Assembly: GCA_000720805.1 (NCBI GenBank)
Contig: JODI01000022.1
Location: forward strand, 124,001-188,000
Length of the DNA stretch: 64,000 nucleotides
Origin: Streptomyces violaceoruber
GTDB taxonomy: Bacteria; Actinomycetota; Actinomycetes; Streptomycetales; Streptomycetaceae
Reading direction: 5' to 3'
Under the pieces are notes generated by a model that ran no database searches, had not been told where the DNA came from, and worked only from the letters and a program-made list of their open reading frames with translations. Position 1 is the first letter of the stretch. The number at the start of each line of letters is the position of its first letter. A program made the position numbers and the translations under genes. Below, in pieces: positions 35,598 to 45,185 of this stretch.

Positions 35598-37910
35598 ATG
35601 TCGGAGGCGGAGCGGGCGGGGACATCCCGTCAGGACACTCGTCAGGACAAGAGCGGGCGTCTTCTCGCCGGGCGGTACCGGTTGGGAGGCGTGCTCGGTC
35701 GCGGCGGCATGGGGACGGTGTGGCGCGCCGAGGACGAGACCCTGGGCCGCACGGTCGCCGTCAAGGAGCTGCGGTTCCCGTCCAACATCGACGAGGACGA
35801 GAAACGGCGCCTGATCACACGTACGTTGCGCGAGGCCAAGGCGATCGCGCGGATCCGCAACAACAGCGCCGTGACGGTCTTCGACGTGGTCGACGAGGAC
35901 GACCGGCCGTGGATCGTGATGGAACTCGTCGAGGGCAAGTCGCTCGCCGAGGTCATCCGCGAGGACGGCCTCCTCGAACCGAGGCGGGCGGCCGAGGTGG
36001 GCCTGGCGATCCTCGACGTGCTGCGGTCGGCGCACCGCGAGGGCATCCTGCACCGCGACGTGAAGCCGTCCAATGTGCTGATCTCCGAGGACGGCCGGGT
36101 CGTCCTCACCGACTTCGGCATCGCCCAGGTCGAGGGCGACCCGTCCATCACCTCGACCGGCATGCTCGTCGGCGCCCCCTCCTACATCTCCCCGGAGCGG
36201 GCCCGCGGCCACAAGCCGGGTCCGGCGGCCGACCTGTGGTCGCTGGGCGGGCTCCTCTACGCGTCGGTCGAGGGTGTGCCGCCGTACGACAAGGGGTCGG
36301 CCATAGCGACCCTGACGGCGGTGATGACCGAGCCGCTGGAGGAACCGAAGAACGCCGGTCCGCTGAAGGACGTCATCTACGGACTGCTCAACAAGGACCC
36401 CGCCAAGCGGCTCGACGACGCGGGCGCGCGGGCGATGCTCAACGCGGTGATCCACACGCCGGCACCGAAGCCGGAGCCCGAGCCGGCGCCGGACGTGACG
36501 AAGGTCGTGCCGTTGCCGCCGCAGCCGGACGAGCGGGCGGACAAGAGGAGTTCCGCGAGCGGCACCGGGAGCAAGCGGGGCGAGGAGGCCGGCGAGCGGT
36601 TCCGGGGGGCGCTGCGTTCGATGCGGAAGGCCGCCGGTGCGGGTGGAGCGGCGGCGACATCCGCCGGATCGGCCGCGTCCGCGGCGCGTACGAAGTCCGG
36701 GGGCGGGACGGAGGGTTCCGCGGCCGGAACGGGAACTGAGGCTGGGACTGGCGCCGGGGCCGGAACTGGAGCTGGGACCGGGGTCGCCGGCTCGGGGACT
36801 GCCGGGGGCGCGGGGGTCTCGCGTTCCGGTGGGCAATCCAGCGGGGGCGAGGCCGGACTTGGCGGTGCGGCGGGTTCGAAGGCGGGGGGCTCCTCCTCTT
36901 CGGGCTCTTCGGGCTCTGTGGGGAAGGGCGCGTCGACCGGGTCCGTTTCCCCGGCTGCTTCGGCTGCTTCGGCTGCTTCGGGGGCTGCTTCGGCTTCCGC
37001 CGCGCGGTCGAGCTCGGTGCCCGGGCCTCGGGACGGCGGTACGCAGGGGGCGAACAGCGGTACCGGCGGCCGGAGTTCCGGGTGGCCCGTCATGACCCCG
37101 CCGGATCTGCCGCCACGGCCCGTGCCCAGGGCGCCGCTCACGGATGTGGTGCCGCGCAGAACGCTGGTGATCATCGTGGTGGTCGTGGTGCTCGCCGTGA
37201 TCGGCACCGTGCTGGCGCTGACACTCGGCGGTGACGACGGTTCGGACGGGGCCTCGGGCGGCGGGGCCAAGGCGACGGCCAGTGCGAGCGGGAGCGCCTC
37301 CACCAAGGAGGACAAGAGCGGGGGAACCCGTACGGACGGTTCGGCGAGCCCGTCCGCGCCGGCGGGCTCGGGACAGCAGAGCGCGTCGAGTGGATCGAAC
37401 GCGTCGAGTGAGGAGGCGAGCGCGTCCGGCGGCAGCGGTGCCGGGGCGGGCGGTTCCTCCGGCTCCACCGGCGACAACGCGGCTTCCTCCACCCATCGGG
37501 GAAGCCAGGGGTACTCGATCGGGCTCCCCAAGGGCTGGGAGTACCGCTCGACGGACGCGGCGGGGGACCGGTTCACCGGTCCCGACGGGCAGAAGCTGCT
37601 CGTGGCCTGGACGTCCACGCCCAAGGGCGACCCGGTGGCGGACTGGCAGAGCCAGGAAGGCTCCATGACACGCTCCCAGTACAAGAGGATCCGGATAGAG
37701 AAGGTGGGCTACCGCGGTTGGAACACGGCCGACTGGGAGTTCACCTACACGGACGGGGGAACCCGGTACCGGACGATCGACCGGGGGTTCGTCGTCAGTA
37801 GCAGCCAGGGCTACGCGCTCATGTACACGGCGAAAGCCGCCAATTGGGACAGTTCCCTGCGCAAGAGCACCTGGCAGACCCTGACGGACACCTTCCAGCC
37901 GAAGGCATGA
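35598..37910 (+). CDS. Membrane Ser/Thr protein kinase 1 of the array
   Basis: 770 residues from ATG 35598 (GAGGGGACGC ahead; the frame is open further upstream). Kinase domain about 18-285: glycine loop LGRGGMGTVW, VAVKEL lysine, HRDVKPSNV with catalytic Asp154, LTDFGIAQ, SPERARG, AADLWSLGGLLY. A long low-complexity Gly/Ser/Ala/Thr linker (about 330-510) precedes one transmembrane helix (LVIIVVVVVLAVIGTVLAL, about 523-541) and a second Ser/Gly linker. The extracytoplasmic C-terminal domain (about 635-770) starts QGYSIGLPKGWEY and ends LTDTFQPKA. No PASTA repeats. An intact Hanks-type kinase with an unknown external sensor. Confidence 0.93.
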   Translation: MSEAERAGTSRQDTRQDKSGRLLAGRYRLGGVLGRGGMGTVWRAEDETLGRTVAVKELRFPSNIDEDEKRRLITRTLREAKAIARIRNNSAVTVFDVVDEDDRPWIVMELVEGKSLAEVIREDGLLEPRRAAEVGLAILDVLRSAHREGILHRDVKPSNVLISEDGRVVLTDFGIAQVEGDPSITSTGMLVGAPSYISPERARGHKPGPAADLWSLGGLLYASVEGVPPYDKGSAIATLTAVMTEPLEEPKNAGPLKDVIYGLLNKDPAKRLDDAGARAMLNAVIHTPAPKPEPEPAPDVTKVVPLPPQPDERADKRSSASGTGSKRGEEAGERFRGALRSMRKAAGAGGAAATSAGSAASAARTKSGGGTEGSAAGTGTEAGTGAGAGTGAGTGVAGSGTAGGAGVSRSGGQSSGGEAGLGGAAGSKAGGSSSSGSSGSVGKGASTGSVSPAASAASAASGAASASAARSSSVPGPRDGGTQGANSGTGGRSSGWPVMTPPDLPPRPVPRAPLTDVVPRRTLVIIVVVVVLAVIGTVLALTLGGDDGSDGASGGGAKATASASGSASTKEDKSGGTRTDGSASPSAPAGSGQQSASSGSNASSEEASASGGSGAGAGGSSGSTGDNAASSTHRGSQGYSIGLPKGWEYRSTDAAGDRFTGPDGQKLLVAWTSTPKGDPVADWQSQEGSMTRSQYKRIRIEKVGYRGWNTADWEFTYTDGGTRYRTIDRGFVVSSSQGYALMYTAKAANWDSSLRKSTWQTLTDTFQPKA

Positions 37911-38096
37911 GGAGCCGTGCGGTGATCGACTCCTTGTTCGATCCCGGGTTTGGGATGTGAGATCTGGCATCCCCTCTTTGCGGGTTGCCTCCGGCACGTA
38001 TCGTGAGTGGTTGCGGACCGTACGCATCCAGGTATGCATGCGGAACGGCTCGCGAGGCGAACGGAATTGATCGACCGGGCGGCCGGGGGAGGCACC

Positions 38097-41000
38097 GTGG
38101 ACGACTATGCGGGACGGGTACTCGCCGACCGCTACCGCCTGCCGCTGCCGCCCGCCGACGAGTACGAACTGACCGAGACCCGGGCCTTCGACACCTACAG
38201 CGGGCAGGAAGTCCTGGTCAGGCAGGTGCCGTTGCCGGAGGTCGTCGAGGCGGAGGTGCTCGACGCCGAAGGTCTGCCGGACGGTTTCACGGCACGGGAC
38301 CCGCGAGGAGCACGGGATCGCGGATCACGGCGCGTTCCCGGTGGCGGGGGTGTGCGGCGGCCGGCTGATCCGGCCGTACGGCGGGCCGTCGAGGCCGCGC
38401 AGGCCGCGGCGCGGATCCCCGACCATCCCCGGCTCGACCAGGTCTTCGACGTGTTCGCCGAGGGCGGGTCGCTGTGGATAGTCAGCGAGTTGGTGTCCGC
38501 ACGGTCACTGGCCGCGCTGCTCGCGGAGAAGCCGCTGACGCCGTACCGGGCGGCAGAGGTCGCCGACGACGTCCTCATGGCCCTGCGGGTCCTGCACGCT
38601 CACGGCTGGGTCCACCGGAACGTCACCGCGCGCACGGTCATGGTCTGCGACGACGGCCGCGTCATGCTGACCGGCCTGGCGGTCGGGGCGGCGGAAGAGG
38701 CACTGTGCGGGTACGACCCGGTGCCCGCCGAGGATCAGGAATGGGGCGCGGGGGGCGGCGAGTCCGGTGACGGACGCGGGCCCGCCGGAGGAGCCACGGG
38801 CTCCGGCGCAGCGGGCGCGGGACCCGGTGGGAGCGGTGGCCTCGGGGCGCCGATGGGTGCCGGTTGGGCCCGGGGTGGTGACCTTCACGGCTCCGGCGGT
38901 GGTGTTCCGGGCTCCGGCGGTGGTGATCCGGGCTCCGGCCGTGGGGCGTACGGCTCCGGCGGTGGGGCGTACGGCTCCCGTGGTCCTGTCGGACCCGGTG
39001 GTCCGGGTCGTTCGGGCGGCCCTCAGGGATGGGGTGGCCCTCAGGGATCGGGGAGCCCCGGCGGCCCCCAGGGAATGGGTGGCTCCGGTGCTCCCCATGG
39101 TCCTGTGAGCGCCGTTGGGCTCGACGGTGCCGATGCCGAGGCTGCTCGGCGGGCCGCCATCGAGGCGCGGGCTGCGGGGGCTCTGCCCGTCGCCGGCACG
39201 GAGACGGCGAACGGGGGGACGACCGCGCCGGTTCGCCGGGCGGTCGACACCGGGGCGGATGTCAGGGCGGCGCGGGCCGGGGCGATCGCCGCGTATCGCG
39301 CGGGGGCGCGTGCCGCGGCCCGGGTCCAGGAGGCGCAGGACGGTCGGGCGGCCCTGCCGGGAGCGCGGCCCGCTCCCGAGGGCAACCCCGCGGCTCTGCC
39401 CAGTGCCCGCCCCGCTCCCGGGGGCGACCCCGCCGCACAGGCCAACGGCTCGGCGCAGCAGCCGCCGTACGCCACGTCCAACGATGCGGGGCAGCCGTAC
39501 ACCGGCACGAACGACGGTCGACACCCGCCCTACCCGGGGGCGGACGGCGTGGAGCAACAGCCGTACTCCTCCGGGTTGAACGAGGTGCAGCAGGCGTCCG
39601 GGGTTGGGCCGCCGGGGCAGATAGCGGATCCCTATGGTGTGCGGCCTGCCTCCTGGCACGGTGCCGCGCCCCGCGGCGGAGCAGGTGCTGCGGGCGGTGG
39701 AGCCGGCGGTGCGGACGCGGGGCAGGAGTCCCGTCGAAACGGCGGTGCCGGGTACCTGGGTGACGCCTCCTCCGGGCAGCGCGCCGCCTCCGCCTCGGGC
39801 GGGCCCGGATCCACCCAGGTCCCCGCCCCCGGCGCACCTTCGGCGCTGCCTCCCGGGGCGGCCGCGTCCACCGGGCGTTGGGACGAGCCGGCCGTCGGCG
39901 CGCCCGTGCGGCGTGGGCCCGCGACCGCCCTGGCGGCCGAGCGGGCCCGGCATGCGCGGATGGCTGTCGTCGGCCCCGTGACCGAGCGGTGGGCACCGGA
40001 GCAGGCCGGTCCGGTGCACGAGAACTGGCAGTTGGCGGCGCCGATCGGTCCCGCGACCGACCTGTGGGCGCTGGGCGCGCTGCTCTTCCGGGCCGTACAG
40101 GGACACGCGCCCTACCCGGAGGAGTCGACGGCCGAACTGGTGCAGTTGGTGTGCGCGGAGCCGCCCGCCTTCGCCGAGGAGTGCGGTCCGCTGCGGCCGG
40201 TCGTCGAGTCGCTGCTGCGTCAGGACCCCACCGAGCGGCTCGACTTCGAGGAACTGCGCGGCTGGCTGCGCTCGTTGGTGCGTTCGGCGCCCGAGCCGGA
40301 GGCCGGCGCGCACGTCGTCGCCGCGCCGCCCACCGACACCAGCCGGCTTCCTGTCATACGGCGGCGGGGCGAGCTGGTGCGCAGGCGGCGCGCCGGGCTG
40401 CCCGCGCACCACGGCCGGCACAAGCGGGCGCGGGAAGAGGCGAGTTCACCGCGCAGGCTCGGCCGGACCCTGCTTCTGCTGATCCTGCTCCTGCTGGCCG
40501 GCGCGATCGCGTACGCCATGCTCTTCATGCCGAAGTCCGACTCCGGCACGAAGGGCGCCGCGGACCGCAGCACCGGGGCCACCGGTGAGGTCGGCCCGGC
40601 GCCCGAACAGTCGGCGGAGGCGAGCAGCGAGCCCCGGCCGGACCAGACCTCGCCGGGCCCCCAGGGCAGCCCCTCCACGTCGACCGGAGCCGGCGAGACG
40701 CAGACCACCGGGCCCGAGGTCGCCGACGGCTTCACCCTGCGCAAGGACACCGAGGGTTTCCAGGTCGCCGTCGCGGGCGGCTGGGACCGCGCACCGCTCA
40801 ACGGGCGCGGTCAGGTCGTGTACACGCACGGGAACTTCGAGCTCATCGTCGTACCGGGACGGGACACCGCGGCGGCGGACGGCAGCGACCCGATGGCATA
40901 CCAGCGGGAGAAGGAGCCGGAGCTGCAGCCGTACCGCGACTCCAGCTGGGCCACCGCGACGGGGCTGAAGACGATTCAGGTGGGCGGCCGGACCATGGCC

Positions 41001-41174
41001 GAGGGGCAGTTCACCTGGACCGGCGACGACGGGCAAGAGCTGTATGTGCGCAACATCGCGATGCTGATCGGCGGGAAGTACCACGTGGTGCAGGTGCGCG
41101 GCCCGGAGGCGGAGCGGGACGAGGTGACCCGGCTGTACGAGCAGGCCTCGGGTACTTACCAGGTCACCGGTTGA
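38097..41174 (+). CDS. Membrane pseudokinase 2 with a ~430-residue insertion in the kinase domain
   Basis: 1025 residues from GTG 38097 (GGGGGAGGCACC ahead); ATG 38034 is an alternative. The kinase fold is recognisable (RVLADRYRLPLPPADEY, SLWIVSELVSARSLAALLAE, YRAAEVADDVLMALRVLHAH), but there is no glycine loop, the lysine motif reads VLVRQV, the catalytic loop is HRNVTA (Asp to Asn at 175, Lys lost) and DFG is replaced by GLA (193-195). After residue ~210 comes a Gly/Pro/Ala/Gln-rich region of about 430 residues; the fold resumes at GPATDLWALGALLF (655). One membrane helix (LLLLILLLLAGAIAYAMLF, about 793-811) and an external C-terminal domain (EGFQVAVAGGWDRA) follow. Catalysis is unlikely. 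Confidence 0.88.
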   Translation: MDDYAGRVLADRYRLPLPPADEYELTETRAFDTYSGQEVLVRQVPLPEVVEAEVLDAEGLPDGFTARDPRGARDRGSRRVPGGGGVRRPADPAVRRAVEAAQAAARIPDHPRLDQVFDVFAEGGSLWIVSELVSARSLAALLAEKPLTPYRAAEVADDVLMALRVLHAHGWVHRNVTARTVMVCDDGRVMLTGLAVGAAEEALCGYDPVPAEDQEWGAGGGESGDGRGPAGGATGSGAAGAGPGGSGGLGAPMGAGWARGGDLHGSGGGVPGSGGGDPGSGRGAYGSGGGAYGSRGPVGPGGPGRSGGPQGWGGPQGSGSPGGPQGMGGSGAPHGPVSAVGLDGADAEAARRAAIEARAAGALPVAGTETANGGTTAPVRRAVDTGADVRAARAGAIAAYRAGARAAARVQEAQDGRAALPGARPAPEGNPAALPSARPAPGGDPAAQANGSAQQPPYATSNDAGQPYTGTNDGRHPPYPGADGVEQQPYSSGLNEVQQASGVGPPGQIADPYGVRPASWHGAAPRGGAGAAGGGAGGADAGQESRRNGGAGYLGDASSGQRAASASGGPGSTQVPAPGAPSALPPGAAASTGRWDEPAVGAPVRRGPATALAAERARHARMAVVGPVTERWAPEQAGPVHENWQLAAPIGPATDLWALGALLFRAVQGHAPYPEESTAELVQLVCAEPPAFAEECGPLRPVVESLLRQDPTERLDFEELRGWLRSLVRSAPEPEAGAHVVAAPPTDTSRLPVIRRRGELVRRRRAGLPAHHGRHKRAREEASSPRRLGRTLLLLILLLLAGAIAYAMLFMPKSDSGTKGAADRSTGATGEVGPAPEQSAEASSEPRPDQTSPGPQGSPSTSTGAGETQTTGPEVADGFTLRKDTEGFQVAVAGGWDRAPLNGRGQVVYTHGNFELIVVPGRDTAAADGSDPMAYQREKEPELQPYRDSSWATATGLKTIQVGGRTMAEGQFTWTGDDGQELYVRNIAMLIGGKYHVVQVRGPEAERDEVTRLYEQASGTYQVTG

Positions 41175-41180
41175 TACACG

Positions 41181-41262
41181 ACAGGCCGTGCGCCGAACCC
41201 TGACAGGCCGTGCGCCGAACCCTGACAGGCCAGCGCCGACCCCTGACAGGCCGTCGGCTCCA
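41181..41262. repeat. Tandem 22-bp repeats between kinase genes 2 and 3
   Basis: ACAGGCCGTGCGCCGAACCC + TG occurs at 41181-41202 and 41203-41224, then a degenerate third unit and a partial fourth to about 41253. Non-coding, directly after the pseudokinase stop. Confidence 0.8.
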
Positions 41263-41424
41263 CTGTCGGGTTACCGGCTGACGGGACGCGGTTCGCGGGT
41301 ACTTGGTTCACTCATTTCCCAGGAAGCGACAACCGTCACAGTGCGGTCTCCATGACGCCCCCCTGGTTCCGTTAGGCGACGACGGGTCCTTACTCTGACC
41401 CTGTCAAGAGCATTGCGGGGCAAC

Positions 41425-43305
41425 GTGAATCAGATGCAGGGCCAGCTCCTCGCGGGGCGCTACCGGCTCGCCGACCCGATAGGCAAGGGCGGCATGGGCC
41501 GGGTGTGGCGTGCCCATGACGAGGTGCTGCACCGGGCCGTCGCGATCAAGGAATTGACCGCCGCGCTCTACGTGTCCGAGAGCGACCAGGCCGTCCTGCT
41601 GGCCCGTACCCGGGCCGAGGCGCGTGCGGCGGCCCGGATCAACCACTCCGCCGTCGTCACCGTGCACGACGTGCTGGACCACGACGGCCGGCCGTGGATC
41701 GTGATGGAGCTGGTAGAGGGCCACTCGCTGGCCGACGCGGTCAAGGAGCAGGGCCGCGTCGAGCCGCGGGAGGCGGCCCGGATCGGGTTGTGGGTGCTGC
41801 GGGCGCTGCGCGCCGCGCACTCCGCCGGGGTGCTGCACCGCGATGTGAAGCCCGGCAACGTGCTCCTCGCCCGGGACGGCCGCGTCCTGCTCACCGACTT
41901 CGGTATCGCCCAGATCGAGGGCGACACGACCATCACGCGTACGGGAGAGGTCGTCGGCTCGGTCGACTACCTCGCCCCGGAGCGGATCCGTGGCCACGAC
42001 CCGGGGGCGTCCTCCGACCTGTGGGCGCTCGGCGCCACGCTGTACACCGCGGTCGAGGGCAGGTCGCCGTTCCGCCGGACGACACCGCTGACCACCATGC
42101 AGGCGGTCGTGGAGGAGGAACCCGCCCAGCCGCAGCAGGCCGGCCCGCTCGGGCCCGTCATCGCCGCACTGCTGTGCAAGGACCCGGCCGTGCGGCCCGA
42201 CATTGCCGCGGCCGAGCAGATGCTCGCCGAGGCTGCGGAAGGGCGGCGGCCGAGCGAGGCTCAGGCGTACGTGCCCACGCACCATGTGGGCGCCCACACG
42301 CTGGATTCCGGGTCCGTGGCGGGTGGGCGCGTGAGCGCGGGCAGCGGCAGCATGGGTAGCGGCACCATGGGCGCGGGCACCATGGGCGCGGGCACCATGG
42401 GTTCCGGCACCATGAGTTCCCGTCCTCACACGGGCTCCCCTCACACCGGTTCCCCTTACGCCGGTCCCCACCAGGAGGTGGAGGGCCACTCGGGAAGAAA
42501 CGGTCCGGCGACCGCACCGACCGCATCGACCGCATCGACCGCATCGGCCACATCCGCCACGTCGGCGAGCGGTGCGCCGTACGTCCCGGCGACCGGCGCC
42601 ACCGTGCTCGGCCCGGCGCATCACACGGCCACCGGCGCCACGCGGCCGCCCAAGCGCCGCCGTCTGCGCACGCTGGCTCTGGTCGTCGCCCTTGCCGCGA
42701 TCATCGGCGGCGGTACGGCCGTGGGACTGCAGGCGTGGAACGAGGCGCGGCAGCAGGACGGCACCGGCGCCTCCGCGGGCTCGCCGAGCCCCTTGGAGTC
42801 GAGCGGGAGCGGACGAAGCCCCCAGGGAGGCGTTCCGGACTCGTGGGTTCGATATGACGATCCGGTGGGTTTCAGTCTCTTTCTGCCCAAAAACTGGGAT
42901 CGGAAGGTCTTCGGCAGCAGCGACGACCTCACCCAGGTCGACTACACACCGGACGGCGGCAAGCACTTCGTCCGTATCGCGGTCGACACGTCACCGGACT
43001 TCAGCGATCCGTACGCCCACCAGGTCGACCTGGAGGAGCAGTTGCAGCGGCTGCGCGACTACCGGCGCGTGACCCTGCACGACAACCTCTACCGGGACCG
43101 CGACGGCGCCCGCTGGGAGTACACCTGGACCGCGCTGCCCAAGGACACGCCCCACCCCGGGCCGCGCAGGGCCGTGGAGGAGACGTACATGTCCCGGGGC
43201 GGTGTCGAGTACGCCATCTACATGTCGTCGCCCGCCAAGGACTGGGCGACGACGAGCAAGCAGTTCACCGCCGTGCTGCAGGGCTGGCAGGAGAAGACCT
43301 CTTAA
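41425..43305 (+). CDS. Membrane Ser/Thr protein kinase 3
   Basis: 626 residues from GTG 41425; a TTG at 41413 is also in frame. Kinase domain: IGKGGMGRVW, VAIKEL, HRDVKPGNV with Asp140, LTDFGIAQIEG, APERIRG, SSDLWALGATLY. The linker contains a Met/Gly/Ser/Thr run with repeats of GTMGAG and HTGSP. One membrane helix (LRTLALVVALAAIIGGGTAV, about 413-432) and an external domain of ~150 residues starting VGFSLFLPKNWDRKVF. The motifs required for catalysis are all present. External domain resembles those of its five neighbours in layout. Confidence 0.93.
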   Translation: MNQMQGQLLAGRYRLADPIGKGGMGRVWRAHDEVLHRAVAIKELTAALYVSESDQAVLLARTRAEARAAARINHSAVVTVHDVLDHDGRPWIVMELVEGHSLADAVKEQGRVEPREAARIGLWVLRALRAAHSAGVLHRDVKPGNVLLARDGRVLLTDFGIAQIEGDTTITRTGEVVGSVDYLAPERIRGHDPGASSDLWALGATLYTAVEGRSPFRRTTPLTTMQAVVEEEPAQPQQAGPLGPVIAALLCKDPAVRPDIAAAEQMLAEAAEGRRPSEAQAYVPTHHVGAHTLDSGSVAGGRVSAGSGSMGSGTMGAGTMGAGTMGSGTMSSRPHTGSPHTGSPYAGPHQEVEGHSGRNGPATAPTASTASTASATSATSASGAPYVPATGATVLGPAHHTATGATRPPKRRRLRTLALVVALAAIIGGGTAVGLQAWNEARQQDGTGASAGSPSPLESSGSGRSPQGGVPDSWVRYDDPVGFSLFLPKNWDRKVFGSSDDLTQVDYTPDGGKHFVRIAVDTSPDFSDPYAHQVDLEEQLQRLRDYRRVTLHDNLYRDRDGARWEYTWTALPKDTPHPGPRRAVEETYMSRGGVEYAIYMSSPAKDWATTSKQFTAVLQGWQEKTS

Positions 43306-43355
43306 GTGGTGGTTTTGGCCGGTCGACGCCCCGGAAGGGGGCCGTCCGGTGGGGC

Positions 43356-45131
43356 ATGATGAGCCGCATGGGGACCGAGGGGGACAACGCCCGGGTGATC
43401 GCGGGCCGCTACCGGCTCGAGGCGCGGCTCGGGCGTGGGGGCATGGGGGTCGTCTGGCGGGCGAGCGACCAGTTGCTCGGCCGCAGCGTGGCGGTCAAGG
43501 AACTCCCCCTCGACGAGGCGCTCTCCGCCGAGGGCGCCCAGCGGCGTCGGGAGCGCAGCCTGCGCGAGGCGCGTGCGGTGGCCCAGTTGAGCCACCCGCA
43601 CATCATCGTGGTCCACGACGTCGTCGAGCACGACGAACGCCCGTACATCGTCATGGAACTGATCGAGGGTGGCTCCCTCGCCGACCGGATCGCCGCGCAC
43701 GGCCCGGTCGACGCCGACGAGGCCGCCCGTATTGGCATCGCCCTGCTCGGCGCGTTGCGCACGGCGCACGAGGCCGGGGTCCTGCACCGCGACATCAAGC
43801 CCGCGAACGTCCTGGTGGAGGACGGCACCGACCGTGTCGTCCTCACCGACTTCGGTATCGCCCAGGTCGCGGGCGCCACCACACTCACCGAGACCGGTTC
43901 CTTCGTCGGCTCGCCCGAATACACGGCGCCCGAGCGGATGTCCGGGGCGAGGACCGGTCCTGCTTCCGACCTGTGGTCGCTGGGCGCGCTGCTGTGCACC
44001 ATTCTGAGTGGCGAGTCTCCGTTCCGGCGCGACTCGTTGGGCGGCATCCTGCACGCGGTCGTCTCCGCCGAGATCCGGCCGCCCGCGCAGGCCGAGCCCA
44101 TCCTTCCCGTCGTACGGGGCCTGCTGGAGCGCGATCCGGAACGGCGGCTGGACGCGGAGCGGGCCGAGCGGATGCTGCGGACCTTCCGGGACACCGGCCG
44201 CACACCCCCGCCTCCGCCGCCCCGGCGTACCCGCACCCTGTCGCTCGGCCGCGCCCGGACGAGGTCCGCGGACGCCACCCCCGTCGACGCAGCCCCCGCC
44301 GGCCCGGTCGACCGCCCGCCGGAGCCGCCGCCCGACCACACCCCCGAGCCGCCGTGGGACCGCCCGCCGCAGCCGCCGTCCGGGTACGCCCCGCCCTCGC
44401 CGGACGATCCCGCCCGGCACCCGGCGACCCGTCCCGGGCGCTCCCCGCGAGGCGTGCTGATCACCGCGCTGCTGGTCTCCGCGATGGCCGGCGCGGGTGT
44501 GTCCGCGGCGGCGCTGCTGATGAACGGGGGCGGCAACGGGGAGGGTACGAGGAGTACGCCGACGAGTTCGGCGTCGTACACGACGGTGAGCCAGCGCCCG
44601 AGCCCGGGCCAGAGTCCGAACCCGAGCCTCAGCCCCAGCCCACGTCCGAGCTCCAGTCCGCCTCCCTCCGCCCGTTCCGTTCCTTCCGCCCCGGCCGGCT
44701 ACCGTCTCGCCCGCGACCCCGCCGGGTTCGTGCTCGCCGTGCCGGACGGCTTCAGCCGCGTACCGCAGGGTGAGCGGGTCTTCTACATGTCACCGGGGAA
44801 GGCCTTCCGTCTCGGCATCAGGGTCGCCGACCCCGCCGAGGGCGGCCCGCTGGCGGTGTTGCGGCGGGCGGCGGCCGAGGGCCCGGGCACCAACCCCGGT
44901 TACCGCGAAGGCCGGGTCACCCGGACCACGCACCGCGGACGCCCCGCCGCGCTCTGGGAGTTCACCTGGAACGGGTTCAGCGCGGCGGAGGGCCCCCGGC
45001 ACACGTACGACCTGTGCTGGGAGGAGGGCGGCCGGCTGTACGACGTCTGGGTGTCCGCGCCGGTCGGAAAGGTGCGGGAGGCGAGGGCGTACTTCGACGT
45101 CGCGGTCGACACGTTGGTCACGGGTGTGTGA
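43356..45131 (+). CDS. Membrane Ser/Thr protein kinase 4
   Basis: 591 residues; ATG 43356, with ATG 43368 as alternative. Kinase domain: LGRGGMGVVW, VAVKEL, HRDIKPANV with Asp146, LTDFGIAQVAG, APERMSG, ASDLWSLGALL. A Pro-rich cytoplasmic linker (repeated PPEPP/PPQPP) precedes a membrane helix (GVLITALLVSAMAGAGVSAAALL, about 366-388), a Ser/Pro external linker and a C-terminal domain beginning AGFVLAVPDGFSRV and ending DVAVDTLVTGV. All catalytic residues are present. Fifty bases after kinase 3. Confidence 0.93.
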   Translation: MMSRMGTEGDNARVIAGRYRLEARLGRGGMGVVWRASDQLLGRSVAVKELPLDEALSAEGAQRRRERSLREARAVAQLSHPHIIVVHDVVEHDERPYIVMELIEGGSLADRIAAHGPVDADEAARIGIALLGALRTAHEAGVLHRDIKPANVLVEDGTDRVVLTDFGIAQVAGATTLTETGSFVGSPEYTAPERMSGARTGPASDLWSLGALLCTILSGESPFRRDSLGGILHAVVSAEIRPPAQAEPILPVVRGLLERDPERRLDAERAERMLRTFRDTGRTPPPPPPRRTRTLSLGRARTRSADATPVDAAPAGPVDRPPEPPPDHTPEPPWDRPPQPPSGYAPPSPDDPARHPATRPGRSPRGVLITALLVSAMAGAGVSAAALLMNGGGNGEGTRSTPTSSASYTTVSQRPSPGQSPNPSLSPSPRPSSSPPPSARSVPSAPAGYRLARDPAGFVLAVPDGFSRVPQGERVFYMSPGKAFRLGIRVADPAEGGPLAVLRRAAAEGPGTNPGYREGRVTRTTHRGRPAALWEFTWNGFSAAEGPRHTYDLCWEEGGRLYDVWVSAPVGKVREARAYFDVAVDTLVTGV

Positions 45132-45185
45132 CCGGAAAGCGTTCGAGGTGGATACCGGCCCGGTTGGCGCGATATGGATGGACCC

